From the NCBI RefSeq assembly GCF_003666015.1, contig NZ_QPLT01000004.1, positions 124,001-188,000 of the forward strand: a stretch of DNA of 64,000 nucleotides, in the 5' to 3' direction. A program made the position numbers and the translations under genes. The stretch's first letter is position 1. Each line of letters starts with the position of its first letter. The stretch comes from Halorubrum sp. Atlit-26R. Its GTDB lineage: Archaea > Halobacteriota > Halobacteria > Halobacteriales > Haloferacaceae. Shown here piece after piece: positions 24,707 through 33,671 of this stretch. Under the pieces are notes generated by a model that did not search any database, was not told the origin of the DNA, and saw nothing but the letters and a program-made list of their open reading frames with translations.

Positions 24707-25657
24707 GTGCTGCCCGGGTCGCCACTCGTCGAACTGCTGCTGATCGCCGGCGGCGTCGCCCTCCTGTACGCCGGCGCCGAACTGCTCGTCGCGGGCGCGA
24801 GGGACCTCGCGCTCGCCGTCGGGCTGAAGGCGTCGACCGTCGGCGTCACCGTCGTCGCGTTCGCGACGACCGCCCCGGAACTCTTCGTCTCGCTCCTCGG
24901 CGCCGTCACGGTGTCGACCGACATCGGCCTCGGCGCGATCGTCGGCTCGAACATCGCGAACATCGGGCTCGTGTTGGGCGTCTCGGCGATCATCCGCCCG
25001 CTCGACGTCTCCGACACCGTGTTCCGCCGGGACGTGCCGTTCATGGTGCTGGCCGCGGTGCTGCTCGTCGGCCTCGGCTGGGACGGCCGGATCGGCCTGT
25101 TCGACGGCGCGGTGCTGCTCGCGGCGCTCGTCGCGTTCACCGCCGCGGTCCTGCGGCGCGTCCAGGAGAACCAGTCGGCGATCACCGACAGCGAGCGTGA
25201 CGAGATGCCCGACGCGAAGCTCCGCGACGCCGCGATCGTCGTCGCCGGGATCGCCGCGCTCGTCCTCGGCTCGCAGTGGCTGATCGACGGCAGCGAGTCG
25301 CTTCTGGCGGCCGCGGGCTTCTCAGACATCTTCATCGGGCTCACAGTGTTGGCGCTCGGCACGTCGCTGCCGGAGCTGGCCGCGAGCGTCGTGGCCGCGG
25401 TGCGCGGCGAGGCGGAGTTCAGCGTCGGCAACGTCGTCGGCTCGAACATCTACAACATCCTCGCGGTCATCGGCATCGTCGCGGTGGTGACCCCCATCGG
25501 CGTCGCGCCGGGCGTCCGGGGCTTCGAGTTCCCCGCGCTGCTCGCGTTCACGGCCGCCATCGTCGGGGTGATGGCGTACCGCGAGCGGATCACCCGCGTC
25601 GACGGCGCGGTCCTCACGGTCGGCTACGGGGTCTTCGTCTACCTGTTGCTCCCGTGA
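24707..25657 (+). CDS. Calcium/sodium exchanger (CaCA family)
   Basis: A 316-residue membrane protein with about ten helices and two inverted repeats. Each repeat has an ion-binding signature: VVAFATTAPELFVSL with VGSNIANIGLVLG in the first half, and LTVLALGTSLPELAAS with VGSNIYNILAVIG in the second, as in YrbG/NCX_Mj-type antiporters. I start it at the GTG at 24707, just before the first helix; the TTG at 24680 adds a basic, non-conserved nine residues. It would export Ca2+ in exchange for Na+. Confidence 0.9.
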   Translation: MLPGSPLVELLLIAGGVALLYAGAELLVAGARDLALAVGLKASTVGVTVVAFATTAPELFVSLLGAVTVSTDIGLGAIVGSNIANIGLVLGVSAIIRPLDVSDTVFRRDVPFMVLAAVLLVGLGWDGRIGLFDGAVLLAALVAFTAAVLRRVQENQSAITDSERDEMPDAKLRDAAIVVAGIAALVLGSQWLIDGSESLLAAAGFSDIFIGLTVLALGTSLPELAASVVAAVRGEAEFSVGNVVGSNIYNILAVIGIVAVVTPIGVAPGVRGFEFPALLAFTAAIVGVMAYRERITRVDGAVLTVGYGVFVYLLLP

Positions 25658-25745
25658 CGACGGACGGCGTGCGGGCGTCCGAGGAACGGGGCTGAGGGGC
25701 GCGCGAACCGACGGGTATTCGGTCGCGGGCGGCGGAGCCGGTGAC

Positions 25746-27152
25746 GTGATAGCGATCGTCGTCAGCCGGGCCGACGGCGCCTCGGCGCACATCGGCGAGC
25801 GGCTGTTGGAGGTCGGCGACTGGGAGGCCCGGGAGGATGACGCGCTCCCCGACGCCGACGGGGGCGGGACCTACTACCGGACCGAGGGCTTCGAGCTCCG
25901 CGAGTTCGACGAGCTCCACATCCGCCTGTCGGACCCGACCGCCGCGTTCGACTGCGACCCCGAGTTCCTCGCGTTCGTCTCCCGGCACTCGGGCGAGACC
26001 GGGAAGCTCCTCACCGCACACGTCACCGGGAACTTCGGCGGCGCCGAGTACGGCGGCGAACCCGAGTCGCTGGCGCGGGCGGCGCCCGGCGCCGAGAAGC
26101 GCGTCGTCGAGGCGCTCGCGCGACACGCGCCGGACGGGTACGAGGTCGGGATCGAATGTACGCACCACGGCCCGACGGACGTCTCGGTCCCCTCCCTGTT
26201 CGTCGAACTCGGCTCCGACGAGCCGCAGTGGGAGGACCCGGACGCGGCCCGGGCAGTCGCGCGGGCGGTCCTCGATCTGCGGGGGACCGGAGCGGACCTG
26301 CCCGACGCCGAGGGTCGGCCCCGCCACGTCGTCGGCTTCGGCGGCGGTCACTACGCGCCGCGGTTCACCCGGATCGTCCGCGAGACCGAGTGGGCGGTGG
26401 GGCACGTCGGCGCCGACTGGGCGCTCGCCGACCTCGGCGCGCCGGAAGCGAACCGCGACGTGATAGCGGCCGCCTTCGATCGGAGTCGGGCCGAACGCGC
26501 CGTGATCGACGGCGACCGTCCCGAGCTCGCCGCGGTCGTCGAGGATCTCGGCCATCGGGTGGTGAGCGAGACGTGGGTCCGTGAGGTCGGCGACGCCCCG
26601 CTCCCGCTCGTCGAGCACCTGGAGGCAGAGATCGGTCCCGTCGACGAGGGGCTGCGGTTCGGCGCGGTCGAACCGAGACTGGCCGGCGAGCAGCGCGGCG
26701 ACGGGATCGCCGACGAGGTCCGCGTCCGCGACCTCCCGGACGAACTGCTCTCGCGGGCACAGGGACTTGACGCCGACGCGGCTCGCGCGGCGGTCGAGCG
26801 CGTCGCCGTCGCGTTCGACACGGAGCAGGGCGGTACTCGTGCGGCCGGGCGCGTCGCGTTCGCGACAGACCCCGAGACGCCCGGGTACGCGGACCTCGTC
26901 GAGGGGTTGGCGGACGTGCTGGAAACGGGATACGACGCGGTCGAGGTGTCGCCCGACGAGGGCGCGGTCGTCGCAAGCGAGAGGGCGTTCGACCCGTCGC
27001 TGGCCGCCGAGCGGGGCGTCCCGGAGGGGCCGGCGTTCGGTCGGCTCGCCGACGGCGAGGCCGTCGAGGTCGACGGCGAGGCCGTCGAGCCGGAGGACGT
27101 GTCGCGGACGCGCACGGACCGGTTCCCGATCGACGGCTCCGGCCTGAAATAA
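25746..27152 (+). CDS. dtdA: D-aminoacyl-tRNA deacylase (DTD2 type)
   Basis: A 468-residue protein with a GTG start, MIAIVVSRADGASAHIGERLL. The first ~280 residues are the archaeal/plant DTD2 domain, with GIECTHHGPTDVSVPSLFVELGS and VVGFGGGHYAPRFT, the conserved His-rich active-site region that removes D-amino acids (and aldehyde adducts) from tRNA. A ~180-residue C-terminal extension, acidic and without a clear motif, is common in haloarchaea. The stop codon TAA runs into TTTATAA, a TATA-like sequence. Confidence 0.92.
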   Translation: MIAIVVSRADGASAHIGERLLEVGDWEAREDDALPDADGGGTYYRTEGFELREFDELHIRLSDPTAAFDCDPEFLAFVSRHSGETGKLLTAHVTGNFGGAEYGGEPESLARAAPGAEKRVVEALARHAPDGYEVGIECTHHGPTDVSVPSLFVELGSDEPQWEDPDAARAVARAVLDLRGTGADLPDAEGRPRHVVGFGGGHYAPRFTRIVRETEWAVGHVGADWALADLGAPEANRDVIAAAFDRSRAERAVIDGDRPELAAVVEDLGHRVVSETWVREVGDAPLPLVEHLEAEIGPVDEGLRFGAVEPRLAGEQRGDGIADEVRVRDLPDELLSRAQGLDADAARAAVERVAVAFDTEQGGTRAAGRVAFATDPETPGYADLVEGLADVLETGYDAVEVSPDEGAVVASERAFDPSLAAERGVPEGPAFGRLADGEAVEVDGEAVEPEDVSRTRTDRFPIDGSGLK

Positions 27153-27261
27153 TTTATAAACGCCCGCGGCAGCGTCAGCTCGCCCGCGGGAGCCGTACGT
27201 GCTCGGGTCGGCCGCGAACGCCGGGGATTTCGGTGTCTGACGCGAGTCAGACGAACGGGCA

Positions 27262-27271
27262 AAAATAAATA
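27262..27271 (+). promoter_or_regulatory. TATA box of ftsZ1
   Basis: AAAATAAATA lies 27-36 bp before the ftsZ1 ATG, fitting a leaderless or nearly leaderless transcript. A second TATA-like TTTATAA at about 27154-27160 overlaps the dtdA stop and could start a longer leader. Confidence 0.5.
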
Positions 27272-27297
27272 CGTCCGGGTCGCAACCTCACCACATA

Positions 27298-28455
27298 ATG
27301 GACTCCATCGTTGAGGACGCCATCGACGAAGCCGAAGAGGCCCCCGCAGACGACGCCGGGGGAGCCGGCGAGAGCGCCGCCGGGGGGAGCGCCGGCGCGC
27401 CGCCGCAGACCGGGACGATGACCGACGACGAGCTGCAGGACGTCCTCCAGGACCTCCAGACGAACATCACGGTCGTCGGCTGCGGGGGCGCCGGCGGCAA
27501 CACGGTCAACCGCATGACCGAGGAGGGGATCCACGGCGCGAAGCTGGTCGCGGCGAACACCGACGTCCAGCACCTCGTCAACATCGAGGCCGACACGAAG
27601 ATCCTCATGGGCCAGCAGAAGACGCAGGGGCGCGGCGCGGGCTCGCTCCCGCAGGTCGGCGAGGAGGCCGCCATCGAGTCCCAAGAGGAGATCCAGGACG
27701 CCATCGACGGCTCCGACATGGTGTTCGTCACCGCCGGGCTCGGCGGCGGCACCGGGACCGGCTCGGCGCCGGTCGTCGCGAAGGCGGCCCGCGAGTCGGG
27801 CGCGCTCACCATCGCCATCGTCACGACGCCGTTCACGGCGGAGGGCGAGGTGCGCCGGACGAACGCCGAGGCCGGCTTAGAGCGGCTCCGCGACGTGAGC
27901 GACACCGTCATCGTCGTCCCCAACGACCGCCTGCTCGACGCGGTCGGGAAGCTCCCGGTCCGGCAGGCGTTCAAGGTGTCCGACGAGGTCCTGATGCGCT
28001 CTGTGAAGGGGATCACCGAGCTGATCACGATGCCCGGGCTCGTCAACCTCGACTTCGCCGACGTCCGCACCGTGATGGAGAAGGGCGGCGTCGCGATGAT
28101 CGGGCTCGGCGAGTCCGACTCCGACTCGAAGGCGCAGGACTCCGTGAAGTCCGCGCTGCGCTCGCCGCTGCTCGACGTCGACATCTCCGGCGCGAACTCC
28201 GCCCTCGTCAACGTCACCGGCGGCACCGACATGTCCATCGAGGAGGCGGAGGGCGTCGTCGAGGAGATCTACGACCGGATCGACCCCGACGCGCGGATCA
28301 TCTGGGGGACCTCCGTCGACGACGAACTGGAGGGCGAGATGCGGACGATGATCGTCGTGACCGGCGTCGAGTCGCCGCAGATCTACGGGAGCAACGGCGA
28401 GCCGCCGGAGGGCGGCGCGCCGAGCGACGTCGAGGACATCGACTACGTCGAGTAA
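27298..28455 (+). CDS. ftsZ1: Cell division GTPase FtsZ1
   Basis: A 385-residue tubulin-superfamily GTPase. After an acidic Ala/Gly-rich N-terminal extension (~55 residues), the GTP-binding domain runs [15 protein letters not shown], the tubulin signature [13 protein letters not shown], and [12 protein letters not shown]. The T7 loop [11 protein letters not shown] supplies the catalytic Asp pair region. It polymerises at mid-cell. The gene is directly upstream of secE and spt5, the order found in haloarchaea for ftsZ1, which separates it from ftsZ2 and the cetZ paralogues. The C-terminal tail is short and acidic. Confidence 0.95.
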   Translation: MDSIVEDAIDEAEEAPADDAGGAGESAAGGSAGAPPQTGTMTDDELQDVLQDLQTNITVVGCGGAGGNTVNRMTEEGIHGAKLVAANTDVQHLVNIEADTKILMGQQKTQGRGAGSLPQVGEEAAIESQEEIQDAIDGSDMVFVTAGLGGGTGTGSAPVVAKAARESGALTIAIVTTPFTAEGEVRRTNAEAGLERLRDVSDTVIVVPNDRLLDAVGKLPVRQAFKVSDEVLMRSVKGITELITMPGLVNLDFADVRTVMEKGGVAMIGLGESDSDSKAQDSVKSALRSPLLDVDISGANSALVNVTGGTDMSIEEAEGVVEEIYDRIDPDARIIWGTSVDDELEGEMRTMIVVTGVESPQIYGSNGEPPEGGAPSDVEDIDYVE

Positions 28456-28574
28456 CGGGCGCCGGACGACGGAGTCGGTCGCCTCGCGCGGCCGGGCGAC
28501 CGCGGTCGCGTGGCCGCCCGACTCGGGCCCGCATCAAAAGGTAAAAACCGTCTCGTCTCGAATCTGCTCGCAAC

Positions 28575-28751
28575 ATGGACGTTCCGTACGACCTCAACAG
28601 CTACATTCGGGTGCTGAAGCTGGCGAGCACGCCGAGCACCGACGAATTCCTCCAGGTGTCGAAGATCGCCGGCGCCGGCATTCTGCTCATCGGGTTCATC
28701 GGCTTCCTGATCTTCGCGATCATGAGCCTGCTCCCGGGGGTCGGCGCGTAA
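28575..28751 (+). CDS. secE: Protein translocase SecE/Sec61-gamma
   Basis: A 58-residue protein read directly from the sequence: MDVPYDLNSYIRVLKLAS, an amphipathic helix, then one membrane helix (GAGILLIGFIGFLIFAIMSLL). It clamps the SecY channel in the cytoplasmic membrane. The stop TAA shares one base with the ATG of spt5 (TAATG), so translation is coupled. The position between ftsZ1 and spt5 is conserved in archaea. Confidence 0.93.
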   Translation: MDVPYDLNSYIRVLKLASTPSTDEFLQVSKIAGAGILLIGFIGFLIFAIMSLLPGVGA

Positions 28752-29203
28752 TGCCGATTTACTCGGTCAAGACGACGGCGAGCCAGGAGCGGACGGTCGC
28801 CGACATGATCGCCGAGAAGGAGGCGCCGGAGATCCAGGCCGTCATCGCCCCCGACCAGCTCACGAGCTACGTGATGGTCGAGGCGACCGACGGGACCGCT
28901 TTCGGGCGGATCCTCGACGAGATTCCGCACGCCCGCGGCGTCATTCAGGGCGGCGACGGCCCCGCCGAGAGCCCCTTCTCCGAGGTCGAGCACTTCCTCT
29001 CGCCGACCCCGGACGTGGAGGGGATCGGCGAGGGCGACATCGTCGAGCTGATCGCCGGCCCGTTCAAGGGCGAGAAGGCGCGCGTCCAGCGGATCGACGA
29101 GGGGAAAGACCAGGTGACCGTCGAGCTGTACGAGGCGACTGTCCCGATTCCGGTGACGGTCCGCGGCGACCAGATCCGCGTGCTCGACAGCGAGGAGCGC
29201 TAG
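28751..29203 (+). CDS. spt5: Transcription elongation factor Spt5 (NusG)
   Basis: A 150-residue archaeal Spt5. The NGN domain (residues ~1-85, MPIYSVKTTASQERTVADMI) binds the RNA polymerase clamp, and the KOW domain follows (GDIVELIAGPFKGEKARVQRID). It keeps the polymerase processive and can link it to the ribosome. It overlaps the secE stop by one base. Confidence 0.95.
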   Translation: MPIYSVKTTASQERTVADMIAEKEAPEIQAVIAPDQLTSYVMVEATDGTAFGRILDEIPHARGVIQGGDGPAESPFSEVEHFLSPTPDVEGIGEGDIVELIAGPFKGEKARVQRIDEGKDQVTVELYEATVPIPVTVRGDQIRVLDSEER

Positions 29204-29325
29204 CTCCTCAAATTGAGCGAGCGGCGCGACGGACGGCGGAGCCGCGACGGAACGGTCCGGCGCTCTGACATCGGTCTCGCACGCAACGACAAGGGCTTTA
29301 TTCGACGACGACGGACGAAACGGAT

Positions 29326-30288
29326 ATGTTCGGCCACGGCGCGCCGGCGGTGTTGAGCGTGATCCCCGACACGTTCACGTTCGCGTGGATCGTCGCGATC
29401 CTCTTCGCGACGGCGTGGCTGCTCGACAGCCGCGGACTGTCCGCGGGGCGGACGCTCGCGGCCGCAACGTGGGCGCTGTTCGGACTCTTTTGGCTGTCGA
29501 CGGTACCGTACTTCGCGTTCGAACACCAGAGCTACGTGGAGTCGATCCTCGCGCTCGTCGGCTTTCCGGCCAGCGTGTACGCGGGGTACCTCCTGTACGA
29601 CGGGCGGGCGTCGCTTTTCACCCTCACCCGGGCCATCGCGATCATGCTGTTCATCTACCTCCCGTTCGAGACGATCCCGGCGTTCACGTTCGCCGGGGTC
29701 GCGGTGCCGGAGCCCCGTCGGATCCTCATCGAAATCGTGGCTTCGCAGACCGGGGCGCTCATCGATCTGCTCGGCTACGCGCCCGAGGCGGTGACGAGCA
29801 ACGAGGGGTACGAGGCGGCGTACTCGTGGACGCTCGACGACGGCCACACGGTCATCATCCACATCGTGCTGGCGTGTACGGGGCTCGGGAGCATGGCCAT
29901 CTTCGGCGGCCTCGTGGCCGCCGTCGAGGCGCCGCTCTCCCGGAAGCTCCGCGCGCTCGCGGTGTCGCTCCCGCTCATCTACGTCCTCAACATCCTCCGG
30001 ACGACGTTCATCTCGGTGGTGGCGGGTAACCAGTACATGCACTGGTACCCGGACCTGGTGTTGACGATGTTCGGCGCGACCGACCCGTACCGCGTCTCCT
30101 TCCTCATCTCCGACCGGATCATGAGCCAGCTGTTGGCGGTCGTGGCGCTCATCGCGATCACTTTCCTCGCGGTGCGCGAGCTGCCCGAGCTCGCGGTGAT
30201 CTTAGAGGACGTCCTCTACCTCATCACCGGCGATGAACACGACCTGACGGAGTCGCTCGACCTGCCGCGCGAGCCGACGAACCGGTAG
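29326..30288 (+). CDS. artA: Archaeosortase A
   Basis: A 320-residue polytopic membrane transpeptidase that cuts PGF-CTERM tails from surface proteins so they can be lipid-anchored. Catalytic residues are visible: Cys184 in ACTGLGS, Arg225 in LNILRTT, and Arg264 in SDRIM. The 41- and 39-residue spacings match those I recall for the characterised Haloferax enzyme (Cys173, Arg214, Arg253). A short cytosolic tail of ~40 residues ends the protein. Likely substrates in this window are the products of 15968-19168 and, less surely, 41357-42607. Confidence 0.94.
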   Translation: MFGHGAPAVLSVIPDTFTFAWIVAILFATAWLLDSRGLSAGRTLAAATWALFGLFWLSTVPYFAFEHQSYVESILALVGFPASVYAGYLLYDGRASLFTLTRAIAIMLFIYLPFETIPAFTFAGVAVPEPRRILIEIVASQTGALIDLLGYAPEAVTSNEGYEAAYSWTLDDGHTVIIHIVLACTGLGSMAIFGGLVAAVEAPLSRKLRALAVSLPLIYVLNILRTTFISVVAGNQYMHWYPDLVLTMFGATDPYRVSFLISDRIMSQLLAVVALIAITFLAVRELPELAVILEDVLYLITGDEHDLTESLDLPREPTNR

Positions 30289-30363
30289 CTCGGAGGCCGG
30301 ACGACGGCACCCGCGGGCGATCGAGGGCGGTCGTGTCCCGGAGTAATCCCGAGGATACATAGT

Positions 30364-30373
30364 GCTATATAGC
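30364..30373. promoter_or_regulatory. Palindromic TATA region upstream of the MgtC-like gene
   Basis: GCTATATAGC is a perfect 10-bp palindrome, followed four bases later by a further CTATAG. It is the only TATA-like sequence before the GTG at 30479, so promoter and possible operator coincide. The leader would be about 90 bases. Confidence 0.4.
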
Positions 30374-30478
30374 AAGCTATAGACGTTGGGGACGGGTACG
30401 AGCGACCATGACTGCGAGGACGCGGGACGGACCGCCGGGCTCCGGCCGCGGAGCCCGGCCGCGACGGGGTGTTCGCCG

Positions 30479-31726
30479 GTGCTGAGCGGGGTCGACCCGT
30501 TCGTCTACCTGGAGACGAACGTCGCCAAGCTGGTGCTCGCGACCGCGCTCGGCATGTTCCTCGGGTTAGAGCGCGAGTGGTCCCAGAAGTCGGCGGGGAT
30601 CCGGACGTTCGCGCTCGTCAGCCTCGCGGCCGCGGTGTTCTCGCTGCTCGGCGAGCCGGGGCTGCTCGTCGTCGGTGGGGTGTTGGTGGTCGCCAGCGCG
30701 GTGCTTTTAGCGGTCCGGAGCTTCGTCGAGGCCGACGTCGACGGGCTCTCGCTGACGACGTCGGCGTCGATGCTCGTCGCGTACGGAGTCGGCGTCCTCG
30801 TCGCGGAGGGACTCTTCATCGAGTCGGTGACGGTCGCCGTGCTCTCGTCGCTGCTGCTCGTGTTGAAGCGGGAGCTCCACGCGTTCGCGTGGGGGCTCTC
30901 CCGGCAGGAGGTCCGCAGCGCGGTGGAGTTCACCATCCTCGCGTTCGTCGTCTTCCCCCTCCTCCCCGCGGAGACGATCGACCCGTGGAACGCGGTCCAG
31001 CCGCGGCTCGTCTGGTCGCTCGTGGTCGCGGTCAGCGCCATCGGCTTCGTCAACTACGTGCTGGTGAAGCGGTACCAGGGGCGCGGCTACGCGGTGACGG
31101 GCTTCTTCGGCGGGCTCGTCAACTCGACCGCGGTCGTCGCCGAGATGGCGAAGCGCGCGAAGGGACGGGCGGACCTGCGCGAGATCGCGGTGGGGTCGAT
31201 CCTCCTCGCGAACGCGGCCATGGCCTTCCGCAACGCCGCGGTGGTCGCCGTCTTCGTCCCGGAGGCGGCGCTCGTCGTCGGAGTGCCCCTCGGCGCGATC
31301 ACGCTGGCGGGGATCGGCGTCGCGGTGTGGCGAAGCGACTGGCGGACGAACATGGAAGCGGAACTCACCTCCCCGTTCAGCCTCGGCAACGCGCTCACGT
31401 TCGGCGCGCTCTTCCTCGTCGTGCTGCTCGTCTCGGCGGTCGCCGAGGAGACGTTCGGCGCGGGCGGGTTCGTCGTCACCTCCTTCCTCGCCGGGCTGGT
31501 GTCGTCGGGGACCTCGACCACCACGGCCGTCTCGCTGCTCGGGACCGGACAGATCGGGGTCGACACCGCGGTCGCGGGCGTGGTCGCCGGCACGGCCGCC
31601 AGCATCCTGATCAAGACCGCCTTCGCGGCGAGCATCGCGCGCGAACTGGTGCGGCCGGTGTTCCTGTGGAACCTCCTGCTGATCGCCGTGGGCGTGATCG
31701 CGGGGATACCGTTGCTGCTGCTCTGA
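30479..31726 (+). CDS. MgtC/DUF4010-family membrane protein
   Basis: From the GTG at 30479 the product has 415 residues and about twelve membrane helices. The N-terminal part contains LGLEREWSQKSAGIRTFALVSL, the MgtC/SapB-like motif, and the rest (VTGFFGGLVNSTAVVAEMAKRAK, FLAGLVSSGTSTTTAVSLL) is the DUF4010 repeat. A start further upstream (30386) would add 31 polar, low-complexity residues. Relatives are implicated in magnesium or membrane homeostasis; the transported solute, if any, is not known. Confidence 0.8.
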   Translation: MLSGVDPFVYLETNVAKLVLATALGMFLGLEREWSQKSAGIRTFALVSLAAAVFSLLGEPGLLVVGGVLVVASAVLLAVRSFVEADVDGLSLTTSASMLVAYGVGVLVAEGLFIESVTVAVLSSLLLVLKRELHAFAWGLSRQEVRSAVEFTILAFVVFPLLPAETIDPWNAVQPRLVWSLVVAVSAIGFVNYVLVKRYQGRGYAVTGFFGGLVNSTAVVAEMAKRAKGRADLREIAVGSILLANAAMAFRNAAVVAVFVPEAALVVGVPLGAITLAGIGVAVWRSDWRTNMEAELTSPFSLGNALTFGALFLVVLLVSAVAEETFGAGGFVVTSFLAGLVSSGTSTTTAVSLLGTGQIGVDTAVAGVVAGTAASILIKTAFAASIARELVRPVFLWNLLLIAVGVIAGIPLLLL

Positions 31727-31769
31727 TCGGTTTCGCCACGAAATCGGGGTGAGTCGGGAACTCTCGCCC

Positions 31770-32144
31770 TCAGGAGAGGTGTTCGGCGATGTCCGTCGAC
31801 GAGACCATGCCGACGTAGTCGTCGTCGACCACCGGGAGGTGTTTCACGCCGTACATCGTCATCATCGCGGCGACCTCCTGCATCATGAGGTCGGGCGTCA
31901 CCGTCTCCACGTCCTCGGTCATCACGTCGCGGACCGCCGTCGTCTCCGGGTCGAGCCCGTCGGCGACGGCGCCGACGACGTCGCTCTGCGTGACGATACA
32001 GCCGCCGCCGGTCGTCACGACGAGCGCGCTGATGCCGTCGTCACGCATCCGCTTCGCCGCTTCCCGGATCGGCGCGGACGCGCCGATCGTCTCCAGCGGG
32101 GTCGACATCACGTCCGCGACGCGGGTCCTGTCGTCGAGATCCAT
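31770..32144 (-). CDS. Two-CBS-domain protein
   Basis: A 124-residue stand-alone CBS pair (a Bateman module): VADVMSTPLETIGASAPIREAAKRM and VRDVMTEDVETVTPDLMMQEVAAMM. Such modules bind adenine nucleotides and regulate partners. There is no fused enzyme or channel. It is a paralogue of the next gene on the same strand, 76 bp away. Confidence 0.85.
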   Translation of the reverse strand: MDLDDRTRVADVMSTPLETIGASAPIREAAKRMRDDGISALVVTTGGGCIVTQSDVVGAVADGLDPETTAVRDVMTEDVETVTPDLMMQEVAAMMTMYGVKHLPVVDDDYVGMVSSTDIAEHLS

Positions 32145-32220
32145 GCCTCGTCGTGTGTTACCGTGTCACATTACTCTTCCGGAACGCACAACGCGGGGCG
32201 GGCGCCGCGGTTCCGGCCCG

Positions 32221-32607
32221 TCACCGCGCCTTCGAGAGGTGCGCGGTGAGGTCCGTCGTCGACACCATCCCGATCGGCCTGCCGTCGGCGTCGGTCACCG
32301 GGAGGTGGGTGTACCCGTGTGCGGTCGGCTCCGCCAGCTCGGCGACCGTGTCCTCGCGACCCACCGTGACGACGTCGGTGGTCATGAACGCCTCGACCGG
32401 CGTCCGGTCCTTCGGGTCGTTGTCGCGGACGAGCGCGACGAAGTCCGTGGCGGTGATCAGCCCGGCCAGCGTCCCGTCGGACTCGACGACGAGGATCGAA
32501 CTGACGCCAGTGTCGCGCATCCGCTTCGCCGCGTCGGCCGCGGCGGCCCCGCGTTCGATCGTCGTGAGGTCGGTCGACATGAGCCGGTCGACGGGCACGT
32601 CGTTCAT
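32221..32607 (-). CDS. Two-CBS-domain protein, paralogue
   Basis: A 128-residue CBS pair: VDRLMSTDLTTIERGAAAADAAKRM, then VEAFMTTDVVTVGREDTVAELAE and ending MVSTTDLTAHLSKAR, which mirrors MVSSTDIAEHLS in the neighbouring copy. A tandem duplication is likely. Both lie downstream of dph5 on the same strand and could be read through from it, but the 93-bp gap leaves room for an own promoter. Confidence 0.85.
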   Translation of the reverse strand: MNDVPVDRLMSTDLTTIERGAAAADAAKRMRDTGVSSILVVESDGTLAGLITATDFVALVRDNDPKDRTPVEAFMTTDVVTVGREDTVAELAEPTAHGYTHLPVTDADGRPIGMVSTTDLTAHLSKAR

Positions 32608-32700
32608 GGAGCGTGGTAACGCGAGGCACGGTAATCAAACGTCCGGTCGGCAGGAGGCGGTCGCGGGGTCCGACCGCCGCGGGGTCCGACCGCGAGGGAC

Positions 32701-33498
32701 TCACTCCTCGACGAGCGACTCCGGAGCACCGGCGAGGCCGACGAGGGCGTCCGCCTCGACGTGGTGGAGGTCGCCGGGGATCACGAGCAGGTGGAGCGGG
32801 TCGCCGAACTCGCGCTCGGCGAGCGCGCTCAGGCGGTCGGCCGCGACGACCGCGTCCGGCGAGCCGGCGCGCGCGACGACGACCGCGAGCTCGTCGCCCC
32901 AGTTGTCGGCGAGTAACCGGGCGGCGACGTCCGCGGTCATGTACTCCTCGTGGTCGGGGTCCGGTCCGGTCGGCCCCGTGCCGACCTTGATGTCGAGGTA
33001 GACGACGGTGTGGAGGCCGCGTTCCCGGTTCGCCTCGATCGTCTCGATCACGCTCGCGGGCACGTCGTCGCCGCCGTGCGCGTACGGGAACGGGAGCGTC
33101 GTCGCCTTGCCGAACCGATAGTTCTGGAGGCCGGTGAGGCTCGACGCCGCCGACTGCGCGGTGACGCCGTGGATCACCCGCGTGTCGATCCCCCGCTCCT
33201 CGGCGCGAAGCCGGAGGTCGGTGTGGGTGGTCGAGATCATCGTGTCGCCGGCGGTGAGGAACGCCGCGTCGCCGGATTCGGCGGCCTCCAAGATCGGCTC
33301 CGGGTCGCGCTCGACGCCGGCGCGGTCCCGGACCTCGATCTCGACGTCGTGGTGCGCCTCCAGGTCGGCGACGTCGGCGCCGACGAGCCGACTGGTGTAG
33401 AACTCCGCGAAGACGCGGTCGGCCTCGCGCAGCGCCTCCCGTCCCTCGACGGTGACGGAGCGCTCGTCGTAGAGGCCGAGCCCGATGAACGTGAGCAT
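32701..33498 (-). CDS. dph5: Diphthine synthase
   Basis: A 265-residue SAM-dependent methyltransferase from the ATG at 33498 (MLTFIGLGLYDERSVTVEG). Family segments include AFLTAGDTMISTTHTDLRLRA and VIHGVTAQSAASSLTGLQNY, the SAM-binding core of DphB/Dph5. It methylates the modified histidine of elongation factor 2 on the way to diphthamide. The upstream open frame (to 33663) is not conserved-looking and lies in the promoter region of korA. Confidence 0.93.
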   Translation of the reverse strand: MLTFIGLGLYDERSVTVEGREALREADRVFAEFYTSRLVGADVADLEAHHDVEIEVRDRAGVERDPEPILEAAESGDAAFLTAGDTMISTTHTDLRLRAEERGIDTRVIHGVTAQSAASSLTGLQNYRFGKATTLPFPYAHGGDDVPASVIETIEANRERGLHTVVYLDIKVGTGPTGPDPDHEEYMTADVAARLLADNWGDELAVVVARAGSPDAVVAADRLSALAEREFGDPLHLLVIPGDLHHVEADALVGLAGAPESLVEE

Positions 33499-33671
33499 GC
33501 GAGCGCTCGGCGCGCGTCGAAGTAAAAGGGCGCGGAACCCCGGTCGGCGGCGTGGGACAGCGTGGCACCCTAATAGACCTTCATGATTGTCCCTTGGGAT
33601 TCCATAGCAAGCCCTAAGAGGGAACCAACACAACTTCCGACCACGAGGCCCACTCGGGCTCACACACCACT

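Noticed and set aside
33499-33663. N-terminal extension of dph5
   Set aside because: Cys/Arg-rich non-acidic sequence lying in the korA promoter; MLTFIGLGLYDE at 33498 is the family's normal start.
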